Assembly (NCBI GenBank): GCA_020629205.1
Contig: JAHDDV010000016.1
Location: 1 to 33,758, forward strand
Reading direction: 5' to 3'
From: Chitinophagales bacterium
GTDB taxonomy: Bacteria; Bacteroidota; Bacteroidia; Chitinophagales; UBA2359
DNA: 33,758 bases
A program made the translations under genes and the position numbers. Positions 21,390 through 30,801 of the stretch are shown in pieces. Every line of letters begins with the position of its first letter. The first letter of the stretch is position 1. The notes under the pieces were generated by a model. The model did not search any database, had not been told where the DNA came from, and saw only the letters and a program-made list of their open reading frames with translations.

Positions 21390-22055
21390 ATGCTTGAAGA
21401 GATCAAGAAGTATTTAAATTATCACTTCCACCGTCCCAACTACTTCTACTTCATGCTGAGCTTGATCTTGCTCATTATGGTCCCTCCTCTTTCAGAACTC
21501 TCCTCCATCGGTCATTTGTTTCTCGATTTTTCTTTTGGATTGGTCATCTTGATGGGCATCTACTATACCACGGAAAATGTGTCCCAGTTTATGGGGATGG
21601 CCATCTTCGGGACTGCATTATTCTTAGTTTATGTATTGGGAGATCATGGTCGGGCCTTTTCCTTTTTGACCCCCTTGATGGTCCTTTTATTTTTCCTGAT
21701 TATCTTTCGAAATCTGATGCGCCATATCCTTTATATTGATCGGATTGGTTTGAATGAAGTCTACGCGAGTGTAGCCGGCTACTTGGTGCTTGGCATCATG
21801 GTCGCCCCTTTCTTCTATCTCATTGCAGAGACGATTCCCGAGGCCTTTACCATTGGAGCAGAGGCGAAATTTTACGATTTCATCTACTTCAGTTACATTA
21901 CACTCACGACCATCGGTTTTGGCGATATTTCACCCGTACATCAGATCGCTCGATCATTTACGGTATTGGTTGGCTTGTTTGGTCAGTTGTATCTCACTAT
22001 TTTGGTGGCCATCATCATAGGCAAATATTTGGCCTTCGAAAATCAAGGACGGTAG
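21390..22055 (+). CDS. Two-TM potassium channel-like (ion channel family) membrane protein
   Basis: Selectivity-filter motif TLTTIGFGDISP followed by a hydrophobic TM (FTVLVGLFGQLYLTILVAIIIGKYLA); hydrophobic N-terminal helices. ATG at 21390; the track uses TTG at 21381. Confidence 0.85.
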   Translation: MLEEIKKYLNYHFHRPNYFYFMLSLILLIMVPPLSELSSIGHLFLDFSFGLVILMGIYYTTENVSQFMGMAIFGTALFLVYVLGDHGRAFSFLTPLMVLLFFLIIFRNLMRHILYIDRIGLNEVYASVAGYLVLGIMVAPFFYLIAETIPEAFTIGAEAKFYDFIYFSYITLTTIGFGDISPVHQIARSFTVLVGLFGQLYLTILVAIIIGKYLAFENQGR

Positions 22056-22078
22056 TCCGCGAAATTTGCCATTCAACT

Positions 22079-22957
22079 ATGCCCAAGGAACCAAAGCAAA
22101 TTAAGTTTCAAAACAAACAGAACCCCAAAGCGAGCTTTGATTTGATTACTTTGGAGGATCTTTTTCGAAGGGAAGGGCTGGACCATAAACCCTGGGAACT
22201 GCATCGTGTAAACTTCTATGCGATCATCCTGATTACCAAAGGCTCTGGAAGACATACCATCGACTTTCAAGACCATCAATACAAGAAAGGGACAGTAATT
22301 ACAATCCGTAAGGATCAATTGCACAGGTTTCATAGGAATAAGTCTGTGATGGGTTTTCTAATGCTCTTTATGGATGAGTTTCTCCTAAGTTATCTGGAGC
22401 AACTGGAAGCGCTAAAAACCTTGCAACTATTTAATGAGATTCTCGGAGATCCGGTCGTGCAGCTCTCACATAAGCAATTGCAAACTGCGCTGCTTCAAGT
22501 GGAACGAATCAAAGAAGAATATCTCGTTATAAACGATGAACAATCCCTTGGCATCATTCGTAGCGAATTGCATATCCTAATCGCTCGCCTGTTTAGACTT
22601 AAAGCGGCAAAGACCGCCGGTATCAAGGAAAGGCAATATCTAAGAGAGTTCATCAACTTTCAAAACTATGTCGAAACCCATGCGAGCGAAAAGCACAAAG
22701 TGAAAGATTATGCCAAATTGATGGGGCTGAGCTCAAAGACGCTAAACAAAGTGGTTCGTTCGATAGTGAATCAATCAGCCAAGAACTTCATCGATGAGAT
22801 TCGCATTAAGCAGATGAAACGTCTCCTGATCCAAACGGATCTCAGAGTTCAGGAGATTGCCTATGCCTCAGGTTTTGAAGAAACCAGTAACTTTTTTAAG
22901 TTTTTCAAGCGCATCACGATGCTCACTCCAGAGCAGTTTAGAAATTCCCAGAAGTAG
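22079..22957 (+). CDS. AraC family transcriptional regulator
   Basis: Cupin-like N-terminus; C-terminal HTH VKDYAKLMGLSSKTLNKVVRSIVNQSAKNFIDEIRIKQMKRLLIQTDLRVQEIAYASGFEETSNFFKFFKRITMLTPEQFR. Confidence 0.92.
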   Translation: MPKEPKQIKFQNKQNPKASFDLITLEDLFRREGLDHKPWELHRVNFYAIILITKGSGRHTIDFQDHQYKKGTVITIRKDQLHRFHRNKSVMGFLMLFMDEFLLSYLEQLEALKTLQLFNEILGDPVVQLSHKQLQTALLQVERIKEEYLVINDEQSLGIIRSELHILIARLFRLKAAKTAGIKERQYLREFINFQNYVETHASEKHKVKDYAKLMGLSSKTLNKVVRSIVNQSAKNFIDEIRIKQMKRLLIQTDLRVQEIAYASGFEETSNFFKFFKRITMLTPEQFRNSQK

Positions 22958-23134
22958 GCGCCGTTCCCATTTCTACAGTTATCATTCCCAATTATACACT
23001 GCCAGAAGGTGAAGACTCGCTTACCTTTGCTAATAGATTTTATAACGAGCTAGTCTGTGTGAATTCGAAATATTGCTGATGTTTACTGTGTCAATGATCA
23101 GCTCATTAGCGTCTTTTCGCAGGCGAGTGCAAAA

Positions 23135-23914
23135 ATGATTAGAAAGATGGGATTATCTAAAAAGGAAAAGGTAGTAGCAGTTTTGAATAGTCTGAATACA
23201 GGAGATAAAACAGCTATCAGCTACATAAATCCTGAAAAATACATTCAACACAATCTGGCAGTAGGTGATGGCCTTTCGGGTTTTGGAGAAGTATTGCAGC
23301 ATGCTCCTCCAGGTGGATTCAAGGCAAATGTTATCCGTGCTTTTGAAGATGGAGACTACGTGTTTACGCATACAGAATACGATTTTTTCGGCCCAAAAGC
23401 AGGCTTTGATGTATTTCGTTTTGAGAATGATTTGATAGTCGAGCATTGGGACAATCTAGCAGAGATTACACCGCCAAATGCAAGTGGCAGAACACAGTTA
23501 GATGGTCACACCGAGATTGTTGATAGCGATAAGACGGAGGCAAACAAGACGCTTGTGAAGGGATTTGTGGAAGATGTATTGATGAATGGCAAATCTGAAA
23601 AGATAACCGACTATGTAAATGCGGAAAAGTACCTGCAACACAATTCGGCGGTGGCGGATGGCCTTGATGGTTTAGGCGCAGCACTCAAGTATTTTGCAGA
23701 CAATGGCCTGGTGATGGAATACGACAAATTACATATGGTATTGGGTGAAGGCAATTTTGTGCTGACTGTGAGTGAGGGAAAATTTGGCAAAGGCGATCAT
23801 GTTTCTTATTACGATTTGTTCCGTATCGAAAATGGCAAGATTGTCGAACATTGGGACGTGATCGAAAACATTCCCGCCCGTGATACATGGAAGAATGACA
23901 ATGGAAAGTTCTAG
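23135..23914 (+). CDS. Tandem SnoaL/NTF2-like domain protein
   Basis: Two homologous halves: INPEKYIQHNLAVGDGLSGFGEVL...FDVFRFENDLIVEHWDNLAEI and VNAEKYLQHNSAVADGLDGLGAAL...YDLFRIENGKIVEHWDVIENI. Confidence 0.85.
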   Translation: MIRKMGLSKKEKVVAVLNSLNTGDKTAISYINPEKYIQHNLAVGDGLSGFGEVLQHAPPGGFKANVIRAFEDGDYVFTHTEYDFFGPKAGFDVFRFENDLIVEHWDNLAEITPPNASGRTQLDGHTEIVDSDKTEANKTLVKGFVEDVLMNGKSEKITDYVNAEKYLQHNSAVADGLDGLGAALKYFADNGLVMEYDKLHMVLGEGNFVLTVSEGKFGKGDHVSYYDLFRIENGKIVEHWDVIENIPARDTWKNDNGKF

Positions 23915-23985
23915 GCATTACTAAGGAGAAAAACTGTAAAGAGGCTGCTCAGGATAGAGCAGAGGGAAAGGTCAAAGTTTTTCTT

Positions 23986-24206
23986 TTATTTGGAGCCGGA
24001 CAGATAGGCACGTGGCAAGGACCTTCCCGCTCTACTCTCCAATTCGCCACCTGCCTACCTGCTTCAGCTCACCCTATACTGTCTCTCCGCCTTCGCTACG
24101 AGCCAGTATAGGGCGGCTTTCGCCACGGCATACAGGCGGCTCATTTCCGTTTCGATCGGGGCTGGTTTTCGCCGTCTTTGGCTCGCTCTACTAGGCTACG
24201 GGGTAC
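23986..24206 (-). repeat. Intergenic structured element, copy E3 (minus orientation)
   Basis: On the minus strand: 5' box AGCCCCGATCGAAACGGAAATGAGCC (24163-24138); hairpin CCCTATACTG/CAGTATAGGG (arms 24072-24081 and 24104-24113) with outer arms GCCGCCTG/CAGGTGGC; 3' box GCGGGAAGGTCCTTGCCACGTGCCTATCTGTCCGGCTCCAAATAA. Confidence 0.75.
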
Positions 24207-24209
24207 TAG

Positions 24210-26237
24210 CTACATCATGTCATTTAGTATGAAAACACACTCCTGAATGTAAGGGTCTTTCAAAAGTTCTTCACGCAAGCGCTCCCTTTGAAGTTTTAGG
24301 ATTTCCTTGTCTCCTCGATTGTTTGGTACGATGACCTCGGCTTGCATACTGGCAATGGTCCCATTGTCCCTGGCGATCCGCAGTGCTTCTTCTTGTCGTT
24401 TCTTTTGTTCAGCCACGAATGTTGAGAAATCCAGAGATCGACTGCTCTCGCTCAGCTCCGCGGCAAGCATTTTTCCTCTTTCTCTTGCCTTTTGAAAGGC
24501 CGGGCTTTTGCCAGTCCGAGTTTCACTGTGATCCCGTAATCTTGCGATGTTTCTAACCGTGTTGACTGATTGTGTTAGATCTTGACGCTCTAGACTCACT
24601 GCTTGGAGAGCATATTTTCCGGCACGCTCACCGCTGGGGACATAGTTGAAGTTATCTGGCAGTACTAGATCTGGGACAATGCCATTGTACTGCGGAGATC
24701 TCCCACTTGCAGTGAAGAAATTCCCCACCGTAAGTTTCACCTGTCCAATGGCTTGTTCGCTGCTGTCAGAAGACATCACGTCAAAGAAACGTTGTATGCT
24801 ACCCTTTCCATAAGTCTGCTGACTACCAACGAGCAGTGCCCTTCTGTAATCTCTCAAAGTCCCCGCGGTCAATTCTGATGCGGAGCTGCTACGTCCATTC
24901 GTCATGATGAGCAAGTGCCCATTGTAAATAACTTGTCCGTCTTCATTCCAAATTTTGCTGACTTCTCCATCTCTGTATCTGCTCTGCATTGCAAGGGCAT
25001 CTTCAAGGAAGTAGCCGATGATTTCCGCTGCTTCACGTGCCGAGCCTCCCTGATTGTTGCGCAAATCGAGAATCAGCCCCTCGATGCCTTTTTCATTGAT
25101 GGCTCGAAGTTCTTGCAACACATGCATGGCAGCTCCTTCATTGCCCATATAGAATCTCGGTAATCGAAGATAAGCAACTGGCAAATCTGCAGCTTTATCA
25201 GAAAGTACAAATGAGCTGGCTGTTTCCAATTGTACCGCTCCTCGCTCAAGCCCTAGATTGAGGATTGTCTGATTGTCTCGCAATACTTTTACCGCGACTT
25301 CGCTTCCCTTTTCTCCCTTCAGCATCGCGATAGTCTCATCAAGTGTTTGACCACCAACATCCCGAAGCTCGCCATTGCTATCTGCTATGCGCATTATTAC
25401 ATCACCGGCTTGGAGCAGTCCGGCCTTCCAGGCCGGCCCTCCGATAATTAGTTCGCTTATTTTTGGATAGTCTTTCTCCAATTCAATCCGGGCACCGATT
25501 CCAACGAATTCTCTGGTGTAAGCTGCCGTCCAATCAGACTTGCTCTCTAAAGACATATAGTAGGACTGATGATCCTGCACCTGCAAATAAGAGCTTGCCA
25601 GTAATTCGAGAAAATTAGGGATGGAATTGAGCTTTGTATTTGTCTGTTGGATCAGTCTTGCTTTGACTTTTTCAAATGAGGACTTCTTTAGCTCATCAAA
25701 ATCGAGATGGTCCGCTATTAGTTGTTCCTTGAATAGCTGATCTTGCCATCTGCGGCGCAGTTCTTGTTCCCAGACCAGAAGCAAGTCCGATCGCTTTTCG
25801 GGGCGCTTTCTCTTTTCGGCCATTGTTTCCAATTGCTCTTTCTTGCTAAAGGCAATTTCCTTATGGGCAGCGGTTTCGTAATAGTTGAGCAGATTGTTCA
25901 GGGCACTTTTATAGTCCTCAGCAGCCAGATCTACAAGCAGACGCTCTCCTTCAGAAGGGGCTTTTTGCAAAGTGGGCAAAATCTCTTCCCACTCTGTTAA
26001 GTCCTTCCTACTAAAGAGCATTTTTTCCTGATCAATTTCAGCAATGAATTCTTGTAGGAATTCCATGCAAAGGTCCTTGTTCCATTCTTTGGGGTTCAAG
26101 TGGTTTTCTTCACATAGCTCTTTAGCTTGCAAAAGAACTTGGAGTCCTTCCTGGCTTGGTTTATCAGGCTGTCCATGGCAGGAATAAGCAAATAGCAAAA
26201 GACTCAGAATTGAAAGTTGGCGAAACAGAGGCATCAT
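24210..26237 (-). CDS. S41 family carboxy-terminal processing peptidase (Prc/Tsp-like), lipoprotein
   Basis: Lipobox FAYSC; PDZ region (GIGARIELEKDYPKISELIIGGPAWKAGLLQAGDVIMRI); catalytic region LRNNQGGS...MTNGRSSSASELTAGTLRDYRRALLVGSQQTYGKGSIQRFF. Confidence 0.93.
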   Translation of the reverse strand: MMPLFRQLSILSLLLFAYSCHGQPDKPSQEGLQVLLQAKELCEENHLNPKEWNKDLCMEFLQEFIAEIDQEKMLFSRKDLTEWEEILPTLQKAPSEGERLLVDLAAEDYKSALNNLLNYYETAAHKEIAFSKKEQLETMAEKRKRPEKRSDLLLVWEQELRRRWQDQLFKEQLIADHLDFDELKKSSFEKVKARLIQQTNTKLNSIPNFLELLASSYLQVQDHQSYYMSLESKSDWTAAYTREFVGIGARIELEKDYPKISELIIGGPAWKAGLLQAGDVIMRIADSNGELRDVGGQTLDETIAMLKGEKGSEVAVKVLRDNQTILNLGLERGAVQLETASSFVLSDKAADLPVAYLRLPRFYMGNEGAAMHVLQELRAINEKGIEGLILDLRNNQGGSAREAAEIIGYFLEDALAMQSRYRDGEVSKIWNEDGQVIYNGHLLIMTNGRSSSASELTAGTLRDYRRALLVGSQQTYGKGSIQRFFDVMSSDSSEQAIGQVKLTVGNFFTASGRSPQYNGIVPDLVLPDNFNYVPSGERAGKYALQAVSLERQDLTQSVNTVRNIARLRDHSETRTGKSPAFQKARERGKMLAAELSESSRSLDFSTFVAEQKKRQEEALRIARDNGTIASMQAEVIVPNNRGDKEILKLQRERLREELLKDPYIQECVFILNDMM

Positions 26238-26417
26238 GTTCTTGTTCTTAATGAGCCGATCAAGTTAAAGGAAAAGTAAGTCACTTTTCTGGATTTATGT
26301 TTTTTTGGCATTTGTGTCTTTTAGTCCAATATTTTTTTTGCAAAAATATCTTAATTCTTTCCCAGAGGCTAGTGGGCAATCGTCATTGGGTTTATTGAAA
26401 TCACGAAAATGCAATAA

Positions 26418-29400
26418 ATGAACAGTAGAATTTTATGCTTATTACTGGCCTCATTGGCTTTTGGTCAGAGCACTTATGCTATCGATTTTTTTCTCAACAC
26501 GGTCATTGACGTCACAGATGATGCGGGGAAGATTTACATGAACAACGAAGGTACTTTGATTGGCTCAAGTCATAAGGGACTAATCAACTACGATGAGTAT
26601 GAACTTGGTTGGTACGGCAACCTTGACGATTCGGCTGGTAACTACCACAGGCCATTGTACACAGATCAAACCGAGTTTGGATTGCGAAGGGCAATTTATC
26701 ATGTTTCTACTGGATCAGAAGGTGGAACAAAGCTTATCAAATGGGACCCCAATGGTCAGCTTCACTCAGAGTTTTCAACTTTGAATTTTGACCTTCATGC
26801 CCGATGGGGCATTCAGAAGATTGACGAGGACACCTTTGTTGGTCTACATAGCTGGACCAGCAATTTGATCATTTTTGATTCGGAACTCAATGTCCTCAGC
26901 ATTACGGAATTGCCGAAAATTCACGCTGCCTACTCACGAAACGGAATTCTTCTGGATAGTGCAGGAAACATTCAGATTTTTGGAACGGATGTAGATGCCT
27001 CTGCTGATCCCGAGTTTACTGGAGATGTTTATCGCTATGTGGTAAACACAGATGGTGAAATTCTTAGCGAAAGTCTGGTAGGGAATCATCCACATGTGGT
27101 GAGCCCAGTACTTTTTGATGATCAGTCATTTTGGTTGATAGGTGGCGATTTTGAAGATGAGACCCCAGTGATCAAGGTTCATAGCTACGATGCAAATAGC
27201 AACTTCCTGGACAGCTCTTCAGTCCTTCCTCCATTCTCAGTGGCAAATCCAGGAGGCGCAGAAGTGCTTCCTCAGAATGTCAGTGTCGATAAGATTTTGC
27301 TGTCTTCAGACGGTTCGATCAATCTGCTGATCACCGCCAATGGCGAGGTATATCCACCTTCTCCAAGCCTACCTCCTGCAGTTGAGCAGCAAATGTTTGT
27401 GCAACTTGATCAGGATGTTGAAATTACGTTTGTTGACAATATGACCGCTAACCACCTTGTTCAGGTGAATGACATGATAGAAGATATTTATGGCACTATA
27501 GTTATGTTTGGTAACACAGGTAGCCCATTCTACGATTTGAATCCTAAGATCACAATTTTGCAGTATGGGGATATGGATTCCACTCCAAACCCGAATACGC
27601 TCTATGCGTGTGAGGGGCAAACTGTGGGAATACCTTACCCTGTATTGCCTACAGCCTTAGCGACTTGCTATAATTCTCCTCAAGAGGTTGTCGTGAATCC
27701 GGGAGGTCTTGTATTTGCAGAAGGCGAGGAGTTTGTGCTTGTAGCTCCAACGACAACGACGACGTATACGGTTACTATGAACATTGATTCATCGCTTGAT
27801 CCCGATTGCGATGAAGGAGTTTTTGAATACACAGTGGAGGTAGAAGTCAACGATTGTACGCCAAACCAAATTACTACCTGTCCTGGTGTAGCAGTTCCCC
27901 TTCCTGCTCCTCCTGTAGCGGAAGCCCCGGGACCGGGAAATCAATGTTTGTTTCAAAATCCAGAGATCACCGTAGAGCCAAATGTCGCAGTGATTTCGGC
28001 CAATGATGAAGATGGCTATTGGTTTGCTCCGCTGGAAACAACGACTTATACGATCACCAGAACCTATCCGGGTACACCTACTTGTCCGCCAGTAACTAGT
28101 TCCCTAACGAACACAATATATGTGGAGTTTGGGCCAGATTGTCCAGACCCTAACGGTCAACAAATTGTAGTGCCTGGCTATCCCTGGATCTCTGATGTGC
28201 TGAGTGGCGCAGGCTGTGAATCTTATTCGGAAGTATGGAAATATACTAGTGCGGGATACGACTATATCTACCTCAAGGCTGTTGCAGGCACGGGAGTGAG
28301 TTCAAAGCTTTATAATGAATCTGGTCAACTTTATTGTACTGAAACGGGCTCCTATGATTGCATTGCCGCCTATGGTTTTGCTTCAGGTACGAAGCTGTTT
28401 TCTTGTACTGATCCTCAGGAATGCAATTGTGAAGCAGGTGGAACTGTTGTCTGCGGGGCAGACGGTCAGGAGTACGAGAATGCTTGTTTTGCAGACTGCT
28501 TTGGTGTTGCCTATGTTAGCGGACCCTGCGGTGTAGTCGAGCCTCCAAGCGATGGATTGGAAGATTATCCATGGGTCGGTGATATCTTTAACCTCTCAAA
28601 TTGCTTCTCCATCAATGAAGTAACCCTCTACACTAGTGGTAGCTACGAGTATCTATACTTTGAGGTTCCGAATGGAAACAATGTCCTGTACAATGCAAGC
28701 GGACAACTCTACTGCACCGAATCAGGTACTTATGACTGTGTCGCCGCCTATGGATTCACTCAAGGGGAAAGCATTTGGACTTGTGTACAACCACCAATCT
28801 GTGATTGCGGATCGGTTTATGTTCCGGTATGCGCCAATGGAATCGAATACTTTAATTCTTGTGAAGCGGAATGTGATGGCTACTTTGATTGGACTCCTGG
28901 AACTTGTCCGGATGGACCTGGTCCGACAGAAGAATACCCTTGGCTTACAGATATATTGTCAGGTTCTAGTTGTTGTGAAGTACAAAACATTGTGCTGTAC
29001 GAAAGCAATGGATTTGAATACATTTACGTGATCCCGCAACTTGCTTGTGGCGAAGGAACTTTGTACAATGCTCAAGGCCAGTATTACTGTGAAACTGTTG
29101 GTACTTACAATTGCCTGGATCTATATGGCTTCACGCAAGGTGTGGAATTGTACTCTTGTGATGGCAGTGGACCAGATCCAGTGGACTGTGACAACGGGAC
29201 ATTTGGTACGGCTACAATCGGAGGCTGTGGTATAGCGGCAACTTTGGCCATTCAGTTGCCAACAGGTGAATACTTGTACCCAACCGATGGTTTCCCAGAC
29301 GGTTTTACTTTAGATGAACCCACGGATGTCTTCTTTACTTTTGAATACACGGGAGACGATTTTTGCGATGGTGTACTGATTGATTTGATTTGCATGATTC

Positions 29401-29951
29401 CTGCCAATATCGATCCTCCTGATGAGTGGTTTGGAGCTTATACTTGGTTGCCTTCCGTTTTGGGTGGAGAACCTGACTGCTGCACTGTCTCATCTGTATG
29501 GGAATATACGAATGGAAGCACTTCCTACATTGTCTTAAATCCAGATGGTGAATGCGGAGGAGATCCGGTACTGTACAACAGCAGCGGTCAGCTCTACTGT
29601 AGCTCCCAACCTGGATATGATTGCATCAGTCTTTATGGATTGAACAGCTGGACAACGAATGTTCTTTGGTCCTGCTCAGGAAAGGAGGGCTTGATCGCTA
29701 TCGACGAAGACAGCTATCTGTACGACCTGGCAGTCTACCCGAATCCTAGCAATGGTCAAGTAAACGTGACGGTGCAAGGAGAATTAGATGAGGCCCAACT
29801 ACAGGTTATAGACCTTAGTGGCAAGCTAGTGTATCAGGACCAAGTGCAAGCGACAAACTACCTGAGTCTAGAACATCTCAATCCCGGAATGTACTTGCTG
29901 CAAGTCATTCACCAGAAGCAGGTTTTGGTGGAAAAGATTTTGATTGAGTAG
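26418..29951 (+). CDS. Large Cys-rich secreted protein with four tandem repeats, two Kazal-like domains and a T9SS type A sorting domain
   Basis: Signal peptide; four YPW...LYNxSGQLYC...YDCxxxYGF...SC repeats; VCGADGQEYENACFADC and VCANGIEYFNSCEAEC Kazal motifs; C-terminal LAVYPNPSNGQVNVTVQ...LNPGMYLLQVIHQKQVLVEKILIE. Confidence 0.85.
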   Translation: MNSRILCLLLASLAFGQSTYAIDFFLNTVIDVTDDAGKIYMNNEGTLIGSSHKGLINYDEYELGWYGNLDDSAGNYHRPLYTDQTEFGLRRAIYHVSTGSEGGTKLIKWDPNGQLHSEFSTLNFDLHARWGIQKIDEDTFVGLHSWTSNLIIFDSELNVLSITELPKIHAAYSRNGILLDSAGNIQIFGTDVDASADPEFTGDVYRYVVNTDGEILSESLVGNHPHVVSPVLFDDQSFWLIGGDFEDETPVIKVHSYDANSNFLDSSSVLPPFSVANPGGAEVLPQNVSVDKILLSSDGSINLLITANGEVYPPSPSLPPAVEQQMFVQLDQDVEITFVDNMTANHLVQVNDMIEDIYGTIVMFGNTGSPFYDLNPKITILQYGDMDSTPNPNTLYACEGQTVGIPYPVLPTALATCYNSPQEVVVNPGGLVFAEGEEFVLVAPTTTTTYTVTMNIDSSLDPDCDEGVFEYTVEVEVNDCTPNQITTCPGVAVPLPAPPVAEAPGPGNQCLFQNPEITVEPNVAVISANDEDGYWFAPLETTTYTITRTYPGTPTCPPVTSSLTNTIYVEFGPDCPDPNGQQIVVPGYPWISDVLSGAGCESYSEVWKYTSAGYDYIYLKAVAGTGVSSKLYNESGQLYCTETGSYDCIAAYGFASGTKLFSCTDPQECNCEAGGTVVCGADGQEYENACFADCFGVAYVSGPCGVVEPPSDGLEDYPWVGDIFNLSNCFSINEVTLYTSGSYEYLYFEVPNGNNVLYNASGQLYCTESGTYDCVAAYGFTQGESIWTCVQPPICDCGSVYVPVCANGIEYFNSCEAECDGYFDWTPGTCPDGPGPTEEYPWLTDILSGSSCCEVQNIVLYESNGFEYIYVIPQLACGEGTLYNAQGQYYCETVGTYNCLDLYGFTQGVELYSCDGSGPDPVDCDNGTFGTATIGGCGIAATLAIQLPTGEYLYPTDGFPDGFTLDEPTDVFFTFEYTGDDFCDGVLIDLICMIPANIDPPDEWFGAYTWLPSVLGGEPDCCTVSSVWEYTNGSTSYIVLNPDGECGGDPVLYNSSGQLYCSSQPGYDCISLYGLNSWTTNVLWSCSGKEGLIAIDEDSYLYDLAVYPNPSNGQVNVTVQGELDEAQLQVIDLSGKLVYQDQVQATNYLSLEHLNPGMYLLQVIHQKQVLVEKILIE

Positions 29952-30030
29952 TTTTTTTGGTGCTTACTGTCTAGTGCCTAGTGCCTAGGTATCTTGCATA
30001 AGTAGACTTTCGGGAAATATCAGAGCAAAG

Positions 30031-30075
30031 TCCCAAGCCCCTGGTGTTGTTCAATGCAACACCAGGGACTTTTTC
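30031..30075. terminator. Intrinsic terminator between convergent genes
   Basis: CCCTGGTGTTG (30039-30049), 7-nt loop, CAACACCAGGG (30057-30067), then ACTTTTTC. Confidence 0.85.
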
Positions 30076-30120
30076 TTTGACAGCTACAATCAACAATATA
30101 CTTGCTTGAACATCAAGACC

Positions 30121-30801
30121 TTATTCAATCCGAATCCGTTTCAAACCCTCTCCGAAGACATTCGCTTTCATCCGAGATTCCAATGCCTGGTAATCCGGAC
30201 GATGAACGATCTCTTGTACCTTGCCTTTAGATAAAAGCACCATTTCGTCACAAGACTCTCGCAGCGTTGAAAAAATATGGGAAGAAATTAAAACCGTTTT
30301 GTTCAAGCTTTTCAACTCCTCGATAATCTCCGTAATAATCATATTGCTCTGTATGTCCACCCCATTGAAGGGTTCATCCAAGATAAAGATGTCATTTTTG
30401 CGTAGTAACAAGCCCATTAATGCCAATTTCTTTTTCATCCCGGTAGAATAGCTCTCAGCATACTGCTGTAGAGGTAGACCAAAGGTGTTTTGTTCCTCGA
30501 AATCTTCGGTGTCAATCTTGCGAGCGGCGCACATAAGCTTTAAATACTCCCATCCGGTCATATAGGACATGAATATCGGATTCGTCTCCAGATAGCCTAG
30601 ATGATTTTTCAGTACCTCATATGGGGAGGAGATAGCTCCTTGATGAGATTCCAATCCTGCGATACACTTAAATAAGGTCGTTTTGCCAGCCCCATTTTCA
30701 CCTACAATCCCATATACACGACCCGCGGCGAAGCTCAGGTCAATCTTCTCCAAAGCTAACTTTCTACCGTAGTATTTGCTGACATTCTTGAGCACAATCA
30801 T
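30121..30801 (-). CDS. ABC transporter ATP-binding protein
   Basis: Walker A GENGAGKTT, signature-like SYSTGMKKKLALMGLL, Walker B IFILDEPFNGVD. ATG at 30801 overlaps the permease stop (ATGA), so the track start at 31050 is probably too far upstream. Confidence 0.92.
   Translation of the reverse strand: MIVLKNVSKYYGRKLALEKIDLSFAAGRVYGIVGENGAGKTTLFKCIAGLESHQGAISSPYEVLKNHLGYLETNPIFMSYMTGWEYLKLMCAARKIDTEDFEEQNTFGLPLQQYAESYSTGMKKKLALMGLLLRKNDIFILDEPFNGVDIQSNMIITEIIEELKSLNKTVLISSHIFSTLRESCDEMVLLSKGKVQEIVHRPDYQALESRMKANVFGEGLKRIRIE

Noticed and set aside
24012-24194. 60-aa plus-strand ORF (MARTFPLYSPIRHLP...)
   Set aside because: It lies entirely in the structured element E3; Arg/Pro/Ser-rich composition is what a GC-rich hairpin would produce by chance.
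24210-29951. S41 peptidase and the divergent Kazal protein as a cognate protease-inhibitor pair
   Set aside because: Kazal domains inhibit S1/S8-type serine proteases, whereas S41 peptidases use a Ser/Lys dyad; adjacency alone is insufficient.
29971-29989. Short direct repeats CTAGTGCCTAGTGCCTAGG
   Set aside because: Only 2-3 units of 7 nt; no evidence of function or a longer array.
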